From assembly GCA_050260015.1 (NCBI GenBank), contig JBLNBN010000014.1, positions 1-51,967 on the forward strand: DNA of 51,967 nucleotides, given 5' to 3'. Position numbers and translations under genes: made by a program. Below are positions 1 through 8,136 of this stretch, piece by piece; the stretch's first letter is position 1, and every line of letters begins with the position of its first letter. The notes under the pieces are model-generated. The model searched no databases. It saw only the letters and a list, made by a program, of their open reading frames with translations, and was not told where the DNA came from. The DNA comes from JBLNBN01 sp050260015. GTDB lineage: Bacteria > Bacteroidota > Ignavibacteria > Kapaibacteriales > UBA2268.

Positions 1-122
1 CCCAGTAAATAGCGCGCGGCTAGGAACGCCAGTCCGTTCACCGCGAGCAGAGTAATTATAATGACGCCCGGCGTAAAGAATTTCTTACCCGTTATAGGCG
101 TCGGGATCATATTATGCTCCAT
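1..122 (-). CDS. HybB/NrfD-like membrane subunit, N-terminal fragment
   Basis: Only the first 40 codons lie in the window; the gene continues beyond base 1. The reading frame begins at the ATG at 122-120 and gives a short polar start followed by a hydrophobic stretch (residues about 18-40) of the kind that opens NrfD/HybB quinone-interacting membrane proteins. It overlaps the end of the upstream ferredoxin gene by 11 bases, so the two are translationally coupled. In known HybA-HybB and related modules the ferredoxin passes electrons between a periplasmic enzyme and this membrane partner, which exchanges them with the quinone pool. The family call rests mainly on the neighbour, because too little protein is visible for a firm assignment. 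Confidence 0.6.
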   Translation of the reverse strand, partial: MEHNMIPTPITGKKFFTPGVIIITLLAVNGLAFLAARYLL

Positions 123-1038
123 AATCGTCGTCCTCCTCTTGTTTTGCGTCGGCTCGTTTTTTGGTCATCCACATAAGCGCTCCGAGCAGAGAATAAAGCG
201 CGACTGGGGGCACGAAGTACGCGAAAATGCCATGTTGGATTGATTCGGACACGCCCGGGGCGGGTTTTTCGTTCAGCTTCGGGTAGCCCAACTGATGGAA
301 GTCCTTCGGGGCTATGTAAACCCAAGCCGTACCGCCCACCTCGTGCTCGCCGAAAACGTGATCGATGTAAACGTCGGGCTTGCTTGCGATGCGTTCGTGA
401 GCGAGCCGGATAATATCTTCGCGTTTGCCGAACGTCATAGTTTCGACAGGGCAAATGCCCACGCAGGCCGGTATCTTGCCCTCCATACGGCGTTCGTGGC
501 AGAAATCGCATTTTGTTATATTTGGCATCCAAGCTTTAGAGAACTCAAACGTAGGGATCTGGAAGGGACAGGCAACCATACAATAACGGCAACCGATGCA
601 TTTTTCCGTATTCCAGATGACCTCGCCGGACTTCATTTTTTCGAAGGCGCCTACGATGCAAGCGGATACGCAAGCGGGATGATCGCAGTGCATGCATTGG
701 TATTTTACGTCTATTGGCAGCAATTCGTTCTTCGGGTTCGGAAATTCGTTAATTACAGTGTATCCCTTTGGGTGCGGCCTGCGGAACTCTTTATAAACGG
801 AGCGATCCGCATAGTCTTCCAAATCCCCGGGGTCGATATCGTGAGCGGCTTTACAAGCCCACTCGCAATTCCGGCAACCGATGCATACTGCCGTATCGAC
901 AAGAACTCCCATTCTCTCGTCGGTCAGCGAATTTTCCGGCGTTTCCAACATCGCCGCTCCTGCGCTCGAGCCTGCTGCCGCAGCTGCGCCAAGGACGGCG
1001 GTGTTCCTGATGAAATCGCGTCGGGATTGGTTCTTCAT
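112..1038 (-). CDS. HybA-like periplasmic ferredoxin, four [4Fe-4S] clusters, Tat signal
   Basis: The 308-residue protein starts with a twin-arginine signal (RRDFIRN, residues 6-12) and an Ala-rich hydrophobic stretch. It carries sixteen cysteines in four groups typical of HybA/DmsB-type electron carriers: CIGCRNCEWAC, CMHCDHPACVSAC, CIGCRYCMVAC and CDFC...CVGIC. A hydrophobic helix near residues 272-292 resembles the C-terminal anchor of HybA. It should therefore be exported folded, sit on the periplasmic face of the inner membrane and relay electrons to the HybB/NrfD-like protein whose gene overlaps its 3' end. The catalytic partner (hydrogenase large subunit or molybdopterin enzyme) is not in the window, so the substrate is unknown. 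It is divergent from the ccm operon. Confidence 0.85.
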   Translation of the reverse strand: MKNQSRRDFIRNTAVLGAAAAAGSSAGAAMLETPENSLTDERMGVLVDTAVCIGCRNCEWACKAAHDIDPGDLEDYADRSVYKEFRRPHPKGYTVINEFPNPKNELLPIDVKYQCMHCDHPACVSACIVGAFEKMKSGEVIWNTEKCIGCRYCMVACPFQIPTFEFSKAWMPNITKCDFCHERRMEGKIPACVGICPVETMTFGKREDIIRLAHERIASKPDVYIDHVFGEHEVGGTAWVYIAPKDFHQLGYPKLNEKPAPGVSESIQHGIFAYFVPPVALYSLLGALMWMTKKRADAKQEEDDDYGA

Positions 1039-1279
1039 ATTAAGTAAACCTTTATTTTTGGTTTGATGTTATTTGCAAATAGCTACAGTTGAGGCCGTTA
1101 TACGCTGACGTTTTTAATATTTTTTTAATTAGGATTCAAATATTGATTACATTGGCATTTGTATTACAATATTCGTTCGTCATTTCATATAACGTATTTA
1201 CAGCTGACGTTCAAATATAACGCATTTAACAAATATATCCAAAAGTTAATAAACTATTTTTTCGCGGTTGCCGTTAGCG

Positions 1280-1306
1280 TTGTTAATCTAATTTTTAATA
1301 TCTTTG
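1280..1306 (+). promoter_or_regulatory. Bacteroidota-type promoter for the ccm operon
   Basis: TATCTTTG at 1299-1306 matches the TAnnTTTG -7 box, and TTG at 1280-1282 could be the -33 element, although the 16-base spacer is slightly short. The box ends 27 bases before the ccmC start. The 295-base divergent gap (1039-1333) is AT-rich and otherwise shows no clear element. Confidence 0.5.
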
Positions 1307-1333
1307 TAAAAAACATTTTCTTCTAATCGAAAC

Positions 1334-2113
1334 ATGAAAATAATAATAATGATATCCGCTTTGGTAGCTTCCTTAGTATTAGGGCTTTACGGAGGCTTAG
1401 CCAAACCTAAACCAAATTGGTGGAAAGTACTGGTTATACTGGCCGTAACCGGCGCAGTTTTAATCAACTTACTTCCTCCGCTCGCTATAGGCGGGAATTC
1501 CAACGCTTTCCTGGCGTTTCCATATATTACTTCGCTTATGGAACGCGTTAGGATCCTTAATTTCCATGTGCCTATGGCATGGATAGCCGTCCTGTCCTAC
1601 CTAATCTCCATGGTCTACTCCGTTAGGTACTTGCGAAAGCGCGACATCGCCGACGACATTAAAAGCAGCGCCTCGGCCCTGCTGGGGTTGGTCTTTACTA
1701 TTTTAGCTACAGTGACGGGGATGCTCTGGGCCAAGTTCAACTGGGGAGCATATTGGAATTGGGATCCGCGCGAAACGTCGATCTTTATCCTGATGATGAT
1801 CTATTTCGCTTACTTTGCGCTCCGCTCGGCGATTGAGAACGAAACTACCCGCGCGCGCCTTTCTTCCGTTTATTCCCTGCTTGCTTTCGCGACCGTGCCG
1901 TTCTTTATGTTCGTGCTGCCGCGACTGACGACCGGGCTGCACCCAAGCTCCGGAGGCGAAGGCCCCGTGACCGGCAGCGGAGGCGGATTCCTGAACTCCA
2001 ACATGCAATGGGCGTTCGGAGTCTCCTTCTTTGCTTTTACCATGCTCTACTTCTGGGCCCTGAATTTGGGTTTCAGGGTAAAATTACTTCAACATAATAT
2101 TGAAAATCAATAA
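1334..2113 (+). CDS. ccmC: cytochrome c maturation protein CcmC (heme handling)
   Basis: This 259-residue polytopic membrane protein has the tryptophan-rich WWD-type heme-handling motif WGAYWNWDPRETS at about residues 137-149. Conserved His residues lie in NFHVPM (about 77) and GLHPSS (about 203). CcmC presents heme to CcmE in the periplasm. It is first in a ccmC-ccmD-ccmE-ccmF operon. The genes for the ABC transporter CcmAB and for CcmG/CcmH are not in the window and must lie elsewhere or be absent. The start at 1334 has little Shine-Dalgarno support; an in-frame ATG at 1352 is the alternative. Confidence 0.92.
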   Translation: MKIIIMISALVASLVLGLYGGLAKPKPNWWKVLVILAVTGAVLINLLPPLAIGGNSNAFLAFPYITSLMERVRILNFHVPMAWIAVLSYLISMVYSVRYLRKRDIADDIKSSASALLGLVFTILATVTGMLWAKFNWGAYWNWDPRETSIFILMMIYFAYFALRSAIENETTRARLSSVYSLLAFATVPFFMFVLPRLTTGLHPSSGGEGPVTGSGGGFLNSNMQWAFGVSFFAFTMLYFWALNLGFRVKLLQHNIENQ

Positions 2114-2128
2114 GATAGGAATAAATAT

Positions 2129-2293
2129 ATGGAAACCTTTTTATCGAACAATTCGCTCTATATTGTGCTTGGCATAGCCCTTATTATTTGGGCCGGGATC
2201 GCTTTTTACCTTACCAGGCTCGACGCCTCTATTAGCAAGATTGAGAAGCGGCTTGCCGAGAGCTCTCATAATAGACAAGGAGAAAGAAATTGA
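2129..2293 (+). CDS. ccmD: CcmD-like small membrane protein
   Basis: A 54-residue reading frame starts at the ATG at 2129 and ends at the TGA at 2291-2293. It has one transmembrane helix (residues about 10-28, LYIVLGIALIIW) followed by a charged segment with a short amphipathic helix. This size, topology and place between ccmC and ccmE are those of CcmD, which helps release holo-CcmE from CcmC. Sequence conservation in CcmD is low, so the call leans on position and shape. Its stop codon overlaps the TTG start of ccmE (TTGA), which suggests coupled translation. Confidence 0.75.
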   Translation: METFLSNNSLYIVLGIALIIWAGIAFYLTRLDASISKIEKRLAESSHNRQGERN

Positions 2294-2691
2294 AACCAAG
2301 GTATATAATTGGCGGTTTGGCCATCATCGTCTTCATGACGGTGCTCCTGCTGAGCTTCGATTCAAATAAGATCGATTATTCCGACTACGCCGGCGCTATA
2401 AAGTCCGGGAAAACGGTGCAAATAATCGGATCCTGGAAAAAGGACGCGCCGACGAAATTCGACGCCGACGCAAATATTTTTTACTTCACTATGCAGGACG
2501 AAAGCGGGAAAGTCTTTCCTGTAAAGCTCTCCGGAGCGAAACCCGCGTCGTTCGACTCCGCTCCGACCATCGTCGCTAAGGGCAAAGTAGAGGGCGACGA
2601 ATTCCATGCCACAGAAATATTAACCAAATGCCCCTCGAAATACGAAAGTGAAGGCGGGGAGCATCAAAAAAACGCAGAATACGGGAGATAA
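2290..2691 (+). CDS. ccmE: cytochrome c maturation heme chaperone CcmE, cysteine type
   Basis: The 133-residue protein has an N-terminal signal anchor (residues about 5-22) and a small beta-barrel domain ending in HATEILTKCPSKYE. CcmE carries heme covalently from CcmC to CcmF. In the classical protein the heme is held by a His in an HxxxY motif; here that position is C114 in CPSKY, so this is the CxxxY variant known from archaea and some bacteria. The start is a TTG at 2290, supported by AGGAG eight bases upstream and by overlap with the ccmD stop. No in-frame ATG gives a plausible complete anchor. Confidence 0.9.
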   Translation: MKPRYIIGGLAIIVFMTVLLLSFDSNKIDYSDYAGAIKSGKTVQIIGSWKKDAPTKFDADANIFYFTMQDESGKVFPVKLSGAKPASFDSAPTIVAKGKVEGDEFHATEILTKCPSKYESEGGEHQKNAEYGR

Positions 2692-2698
2692 TTAACGA

Positions 2699-5026
2699 AT
2701 GGGCAATATCGTGCTTTTCATTACTGCATCGCTTTCGCTTATAGCGGCGGCGTGTTTTTTCGTCTCACATAAAGGCTCCAACGAAAAGCTTTTAAAATGG
2801 GGCGAGGTTTTCTTTTACGCCGCAGCTGCCGGCGTCTTGTTCCTTTCCGTTTTCCTAATGGTCAATATCCTCCGGGATAATTTTAGCTTTACTTATATAT
2901 GGAGCTATAGCTCCAAGGAATTGCCTCTATTCCTAAAGGTTTCCTCCTTCTTCTCGGGGCAGGAAGGGTCTTTCCTGTTGTGGTCGCTGTTCCTTAGCGT
3001 AATCGGCGTTATTTTCGTAAGGTCCGAACGCGGCAAGCCTTCCGCGGCGCTTTCGCTCGGAATTTTTTCCGTTATCATGCTTTTCGTACTGTTAATGCTG
3101 ATCGCGAAATCGCCGTTCAACTACGTTTGGGATACGTTCACCGGGGAAGGGTTGCAAGCTGGATTTACGCCGGACAACGGACGCGGCCTGAACCCGATAC
3201 TGCAGAACTTCTGGATAGTTATCCATCCCCCGGTGCTGTTCCTCGGCTACGCGATAATGAGCGCGCCATTCGCGCTTGCAGTCTCCGCGTTATTCCGCAG
3301 AGAATATGAAGAATGGGCGCAAAGCTCGATTCGTTGGAATCTCTGGGGCTCGGCTATATTAGGCATAGGCATAATGCTCGGCGGCTTTTGGGCGTACGAA
3401 ACGCTCGGTTGGGGCGGTTTCTGGGGTTGGGACCCGGTGGAAAATTCTTCGCTTCTTCCGTGGCTTGTCGCCGTGGCTTTAGCGCACACCCTGCTTATTC
3501 AAAAGAGAACCGGCGGGCTAAAACGCACGAATTTCGCGCTGGCTATCGTCGCGTTCCTGCTTGTGATTTATGCCACATTCCTAACGCGTAGCGGCGTCCT
3601 TGGCGATATGAGCGTACATTCCTTCGGCGACCCGGGCAACTACGTCTACGCGCTTCTTTTGACGTTCCTGGCCGTGTTCGCGCTGATAGGCTTTATTCCC
3701 TATTTTACCAGGTTTAAGGAGATGGGCGGGGCGCAACGAGTAGCGTTCCAATCCAATTCGCGCGAGTTCATGATCTCGCTTGGAGTTCTTTTCCTTTTAA
3801 TATCGTCGGTTATCATATTTATCGGCACAAGCTGGCCTATAATAACATCAATAATAGGCGCGAACAAGAGCTCCGTGGACGTAGCGTTCTACAATCGCTG
3901 GAATCTGCCGGTAGCGTTGGGCTTGCTTGTAACGAACGTTCTCTCGCTTTGGCTCTCGTGGCGCGCGGGCGAATGGAAGCCGCTCCTTAAGAGGCTCGGA
4001 GCCGCGTTTATCGCCGCGTTAATTATCGCCGTAGTCGTTTCGATCCTGCATCCGTCGACCTTCCATCATGCGCTGCTTCTCTTCGCGGCTCTCTGGGGCC
4101 TGCTCGCTAACGCGGATTACGCCGCGCGCATCTGGAAGCGTTACTCGCCGGGAAGGGGCGCCGTAGTCTCGCACATCGGCATATCCCTATTCGTGCTAGG
4201 AGTCATCGCCTCGGGCGTCTACGAACGAAACGTTCAAGTAACGCTCGCGCTTGGCGAATCGAAAAAAGCGCTCGACGGCACAATTAAGTTTATCGGCAAG
4301 GAGCAAATTGAAAAAAGCTTGACCGATCGCGAAAAGTATAAATATAAGTTCGAGTACTCCGAGGGCGGCGATACAAAACAGGTATCGGCCGTTATCTACT
4401 GGAGCGATTTCAACATGAGACAATCCCCGTTCTTCGAACCCGGCATACTCCGCGGCTTTATAGGCGACGTCTATGTCGAGCCCCGCGCAACCGGGAGCGA
4501 TAACGAATCGGTCGACTTGTCGCTCAGCAAAAAAGAATTGAGGGATTTCCCCGGCGACACCGCGTTAAAGCTCAAGCTGACGAAATTCGAAATGGCGCAC
4601 GCTCAGGTAGAAGACGGCTCTTCGAAGAACTTGGGAGTAGGCATAGTCATCGAGGGAACGTATCGCGGCGAAGCTGTCCAGGACACCCTGCTCGGCATGA
4701 TGGACATGGAACAGAGACAGATCATACCCGTTTGGAAGAATATCGCCGGCGCTCCTTATATTATAGCCTTCACTAAATTTAATCTTTCCGGAATGAGCCT
4801 GGAAGGGAGCGAAGCCGTGGTCTCTATCGCAAAAGAAGGCGAAGCCAAAGCGCCTCGCGAGACCGTAACATTTGAATTAAAGAAAAAACCATTGATTTGG
4901 TTTGTATGGTTGGGTACCATTTTGACGATGGGAGGCTTTATAATAGCTTTGGCGCGCCATAAAAATAAACAAAAAAACAGCAAAAATGAACGCGAAATAT
5001 TTAACGACACAGCGGGCAAAGCTTGA
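2699..5026 (+). CDS. ccmF: cytochrome c heme lyase CcmF
   Basis: The 775-residue polytopic membrane protein has the CcmF/CcsA-type motif WGGFWGWDPVENSSLLPW at about residues 238-255 and VIHPPVLFLGY at about 174-184. Many helices precede a large periplasmic domain (about 505-735), followed by one C-terminal helix. CcmF attaches heme delivered by CcmE to CxxCH motifs of exported apocytochromes. It starts 8 bases after ccmE. Several cytochromes that need this system are encoded just downstream. The 186 bases after it contain no recognised gene and no strong terminator. Confidence 0.93.
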   Translation: MGNIVLFITASLSLIAAACFFVSHKGSNEKLLKWGEVFFYAAAAGVLFLSVFLMVNILRDNFSFTYIWSYSSKELPLFLKVSSFFSGQEGSFLLWSLFLSVIGVIFVRSERGKPSAALSLGIFSVIMLFVLLMLIAKSPFNYVWDTFTGEGLQAGFTPDNGRGLNPILQNFWIVIHPPVLFLGYAIMSAPFALAVSALFRREYEEWAQSSIRWNLWGSAILGIGIMLGGFWAYETLGWGGFWGWDPVENSSLLPWLVAVALAHTLLIQKRTGGLKRTNFALAIVAFLLVIYATFLTRSGVLGDMSVHSFGDPGNYVYALLLTFLAVFALIGFIPYFTRFKEMGGAQRVAFQSNSREFMISLGVLFLLISSVIIFIGTSWPIITSIIGANKSSVDVAFYNRWNLPVALGLLVTNVLSLWLSWRAGEWKPLLKRLGAAFIAALIIAVVVSILHPSTFHHALLLFAALWGLLANADYAARIWKRYSPGRGAVVSHIGISLFVLGVIASGVYERNVQVTLALGESKKALDGTIKFIGKEQIEKSLTDREKYKYKFEYSEGGDTKQVSAVIYWSDFNMRQSPFFEPGILRGFIGDVYVEPRATGSDNESVDLSLSKKELRDFPGDTALKLKLTKFEMAHAQVEDGSSKNLGVGIVIEGTYRGEAVQDTLLGMMDMEQRQIIPVWKNIAGAPYIIAFTKFNLSGMSLEGSEAVVSIAKEGEAKAPRETVTFELKKKPLIWFVWLGTILTMGGFIIALARHKNKQKNSKNEREIFNDTAGKA

Positions 5027-5212
5027 AAGACAAAGGGTTTCATGCTTTAGGCTTGCCCAAACCATAAGGAAAAATTAATTTGTATTAACTTCGATTTTTG
5101 TTAAATTGTATTCGTGACTTTAATACTTTTTTATATGAATTAATTTAAAAAAGATAATTAGGTTTTTGAATGCAATTAACTGAAGTTTTACCAATTAAGC
5201 ACAAGGATGCTA

Positions 5213-6253
5213 ATGAAATCGAAACTCTACAACCTACTGCTACCTATCGCGGCGTTTGCCATGATAGCGTTAGCCGGCGCCCTAACGAGCTGCGAAGGGC
5301 CTGAAGGCAAACCGGGCACGAACGGCACAAATGCCGCCGAAGGCTGCACGATCTGCCACAACAACTCGACCAAGATGCTCTCCCGCCAGCTCCAGTGGGC
5401 AGCTTCGCTGCACGCCACGGGAACGGCTTTTGCGCGCTCCACTAACCAATGCGCCGGTTGCCACACCAGCGACGGTTTCCGCGAAACGCTCATGACGGGC
5501 GCAGACACTACTGGCGGCACGATAATGAACCCGACCGGTCAGAATTGCCGTACTTGCCACTTCGTACATCGCAATTACGATTCTACCGATTACGAGCTCA
5601 CAACTACCGCGCCTGTAAAATTGCGCATTAACAAAGACTACGCCGCCGACGTTAAGAAGGGCAACCTCTGCGTTAAATGCCATCAGCCGCGCGTTCCGTC
5701 GCCTATGGTCACGTTACAGACTACCAACGATATTAAGTTTAACAACAATCGTTGGGGACCGCACGAGTCCGTTACTTCCGGTATCTTCTTCGGCCAGGGC
5801 GTTTACCGCGTAGCCGGTTCCGCTCCTTATCCCGACGGCGATCAAAACCCGCATAAGGGCGTTCAAAACGGTTGTATCGGTTGCCACATGGGCCCGTCTT
5901 ACGGAACCCAGGCCGGCGGTCATACCATGAAGATGAGATACGACAACGAAGGCTCTATTGTCGACAACGTAGCGGCTTGCAACGTCGCCGGTTGCCACAG
6001 CGGCTTAAAGAATTTCGACCTTGACGGCGTTCGCACGAAAGTAGCCGCCGACTTGAAAGAATTGCACGAGCTCCTTAAAGGTCGCGGACTCGTCGACGAA
6101 GAAGGACTTTCCGTCCCCGGTAAGACCGCTACCGCTAAAGAAGCAGGTATCGTTCTTAACTTTATGCTTATCGAACGCGATAAGAGCCTTGGAGTTCACA
6201 ATCCTCGCTTAGTAAAGGCCCTCTTGACGAATTCGATCGAAGCTTTAAAATAA
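5213..6253 (+). CDS. multiheme c-type cytochrome lipoprotein (five CxxCH plus one CX4CH)
   Basis: The start at 5213 is preferred to the ATG at 5207 because AAGGA lies at the right distance only for the later codon. The 346-residue product has a lipoprotein signal (LTSC, Cys27), a short Gly/Pro-rich linker, and heme sites CTICH (45-49), CAGCH (80-84), CRTCH (112-116), CVKCH (153-157) and CIGCH (221-225). A sixth site, CNVAGCH (256-262), has four residues between the cysteines, a spacing known from cytochrome c3 proteins. Extra His residues can serve as distal ligands. No CxxCK catalytic site is present, so a NrfA-type nitrite reductase is unlikely. It probably passes electrons in the periplasm, next to the outer-membrane heme protein. 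Confidence 0.85.
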   Translation: MKSKLYNLLLPIAAFAMIALAGALTSCEGPEGKPGTNGTNAAEGCTICHNNSTKMLSRQLQWAASLHATGTAFARSTNQCAGCHTSDGFRETLMTGADTTGGTIMNPTGQNCRTCHFVHRNYDSTDYELTTTAPVKLRINKDYAADVKKGNLCVKCHQPRVPSPMVTLQTTNDIKFNNNRWGPHESVTSGIFFGQGVYRVAGSAPYPDGDQNPHKGVQNGCIGCHMGPSYGTQAGGHTMKMRYDNEGSIVDNVAACNVAGCHSGLKNFDLDGVRTKVAADLKELHELLKGRGLVDEEGLSVPGKTATAKEAGIVLNFMLIERDKSLGVHNPRLVKALLTNSIEALK

Positions 6254-6269
6254 TCGTAAGGTTATTAAA

Positions 6270-6310
6270 TGGGGAAATGATTATTTTTTAATTGTTTCCC
6301 CAAATTTTTT
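6270..6310 (+). terminator. possible attenuating terminator between cytochrome and barrel genes
   Basis: TGGGGAAA (6270-6277) pairs with TTTCCCCA (6295-6302) around a 17-base AT-rich loop, followed by six T residues. It may end or weaken transcription before the outer-membrane gene. Confidence 0.5.
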
Positions 6311-6352
6311 CAGAATAATCCATTAATATTTTTTAATACTTACGAGAAGTTT

Positions 6353-7573
6353 ATGAAAAAATTATTACCGTTTCTGATTCTCGCACTATTTGGCGGCAGC
6401 GTAGCCAACGCGCGCCCCCAGTATTCGATACTGCAAAGTTTCGGAACTAAATGCCAGAACTGCCATATGTCCCCGCACCAAGGCGGCATACGCTCCAGTT
6501 CCGGCTTTATGGCGAGAAAGGACATTGCTCTTATTAAGCCCGAAACGCTCGGTTTAAGCGGCTTTTATGATTTCGCAAGCACGAATACCGCTTGGGACGA
6601 AAAGATCGTTTACGGAGCCGATGTGCGCGGTATTTCGGCCCGTTGGCCCCAGGGCGGCGGCAAGTACAAGCGCGACTATATGCTCATGCAGGCCGCTCCC
6701 TACGTCGCCATCCAACCGGCGGAATGGATGCATCTTGAAGCGTCCTATAACTTTTCCTACTCGCTGTACGAAAGCATGCGCTATCCCGGCCAATCGGCTT
6801 ACGAAGTATCGGCGACCTTCCATTTTGCCGACTACCTTCCAGAGTTGCGCGTCGGTCACTTCCAACCGCCCGTAGCTTTGGAGTACGACGACCACACCAT
6901 GCTCGTACGCCAGGCCTCGAGCGCTCAGCGCAGCCGCCCGATCATCCCGTGCGATTACTCCGAGCTCGGCGTCGCGCTCGAGTACGAAGCTCTCCCCTGG
7001 TTGGGCGTAACTTTAGGGGCGTTTGATTCGAAGAATTTGGCCGACGCTACTATCCAAACGAGAAGCGGCGGTTCCGAACCGCTCGTAAATGAAAAAGCCG
7101 CCAGCGCAGTTGCCAGGATTTCATTCCATCCGGAGCAGTTCATGGGGTTAACCTATTTCTTCGGCGGCTCGTTCTTCATTAATAGCCCCCTACGTTCGGA
7201 CAACGGCCTTTACTTCGCAAATAATTACTATGCCGTTTCCAACGCGTTCTTTAATTTTGGAATGTCGGACAGTTGGGCGGTTATAGCCGACTACATGCAT
7301 TCGGAAAAGCAGCAAGTCCGCGAGACCAATAATTTTACTCTCGAGTTGAACTATCAGCCAATGGAAGGCGTCATCGCTCACGCGCGCGCAGAGACGGCAA
7401 ATACCTGGGAGGTATTCCGCAATCAATTAACGCATACGAACCAGTACGTCCTTGGGGCAAGGTTCGTACTACTGCCGTACCTGGACATAATGCCCGAGTA
7501 CAGAGTCTACGACCGCCAGCACGTGCCGGATTACGCGGCTCAATGGTCCTTTAATCTTCATTTATTCTATTAA
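6353..7573 (+). CDS. outer-membrane beta-barrel with one N-terminal heme c site
   Basis: The 406-residue protein has a signal peptide (residues 1-20, cleavage after ANA) and one heme-binding motif, CQNCH (34-38), followed by a Gly-rich MSPHQGGIRSSSG segment. The rest consists of alternating aromatic and polar strands typical of an outer-membrane barrel, ending in a terminal aromatic residue (SFNLHLFY) as needed for barrel assembly. A heme fused to a porin-like barrel suggests electron or redox-linked transport at the outer membrane. Its neighbours are a multiheme lipoprotein, a Rieske protein and a small cytochrome c. No specific named family was recognised. The function as an electron conduit is inference. 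Confidence 0.8.
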   Translation: MKKLLPFLILALFGGSVANARPQYSILQSFGTKCQNCHMSPHQGGIRSSSGFMARKDIALIKPETLGLSGFYDFASTNTAWDEKIVYGADVRGISARWPQGGGKYKRDYMLMQAAPYVAIQPAEWMHLEASYNFSYSLYESMRYPGQSAYEVSATFHFADYLPELRVGHFQPPVALEYDDHTMLVRQASSAQRSRPIIPCDYSELGVALEYEALPWLGVTLGAFDSKNLADATIQTRSGGSEPLVNEKAASAVARISFHPEQFMGLTYFFGGSFFINSPLRSDNGLYFANNYYAVSNAFFNFGMSDSWAVIADYMHSEKQQVRETNNFTLELNYQPMEGVIAHARAETANTWEVFRNQLTHTNQYVLGARFVLLPYLDIMPEYRVYDRQHVPDYAAQWSFNLHLFY

Positions 7574-7587
7574 TTAGCGGAGGCAAA

Positions 7588-8064
7588 ATGAACTCGACAA
7601 ATAGACGAGATTTCCTAAAGAAGGCCGGAGCCGTTATAGGATTCGGGTTTGCGGCCAGCTCCTTCGGAGCCATATTTACCGCATGCGAACGCGATGAAAC
7701 CATGCCCGTCAAGCCCCCGGAGGCTTTCACAATACAATTGAGCCAATACCCGGAACTTTCCGCGGTCGGCGGCGTAGTTAAAGTAGATCCGCCGCCAGGC
7801 AAGAACGGCGGAGAGCCGTTAATCGTTTCCAGGACGGGCGCTACGAGCTATATCGTATTGGACTCCCGCTGCACGCACCAGCAATGCTCCGTAAGCGTGC
7901 CGAAAACGCCCGGCAGCCCCATGGATTGTCCTTGCCATTCGGTCGGCTATAAACCGGACACGGGAGAAATAGCGTACAATAACATCGGTGTCGCTCTAAC
8001 TGGACTACATAAATACGACGCGACGTACAACCAATCAAATAACACTTTAGCATTACAAATATAA
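7588..8064 (+). CDS. Rieske [2Fe-2S] protein, exported
   Basis: The 158-residue protein has a Tat-like start (RRDFLKKAG, residues 6-14) and a possible lipobox Cys at 33 (FTAC). The two Rieske ligand boxes are CTHQQC (95-100) and CPCHSVGY (114-121), which together supply two Cys and two His for the [2Fe-2S] cluster and the disulfide pair. It starts 14 bases after the barrel gene with a strong GGAGG site. No cytochrome b gene is nearby, so it need not be part of a bc1-type complex; it may instead be a stand-alone periplasmic carrier serving the cytochromes beside it. Confidence 0.9.
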   Translation: MNSTNRRDFLKKAGAVIGFGFAASSFGAIFTACERDETMPVKPPEAFTIQLSQYPELSAVGGVVKVDPPPGKNGGEPLIVSRTGATSYIVLDSRCTHQQCSVSVPKTPGSPMDCPCHSVGYKPDTGEIAYNNIGVALTGLHKYDATYNQSNNTLALQI

Positions 8065-8065
8065 T

Positions 8066-8096
8066 TTGGTTGAATCGGAACTTTTTGTTATATTTG
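8066..8096 (+). promoter_or_regulatory. Bacteroidota-type promoter for the small cytochrome c gene
   Basis: TTG at 8066-8068 and TATATTTG at 8089-8096 are separated by 20 bases, the preferred spacing for the TTG/TAnnTTTG promoter. It lies just after the Rieske stop codon, so the cytochrome gene can be transcribed on its own. Confidence 0.6.
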
Positions 8097-8136
8097 TATT
8101 GTAATCAATTGCAATCTGTTTTTGGAGAAACAATTA

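Noticed and set aside
295..1047. A 250-codon open frame antisense to the ferredoxin gene
   Set aside because: The minus-strand gene has four intact cluster motifs and a Tat signal, so the opposite frame is a shadow.
5213..6253. NrfA-type nitrite reductase
   Set aside because: There is no CxxCK or other catalytic heme motif, and the protein is a lipoprotein of a different layout.
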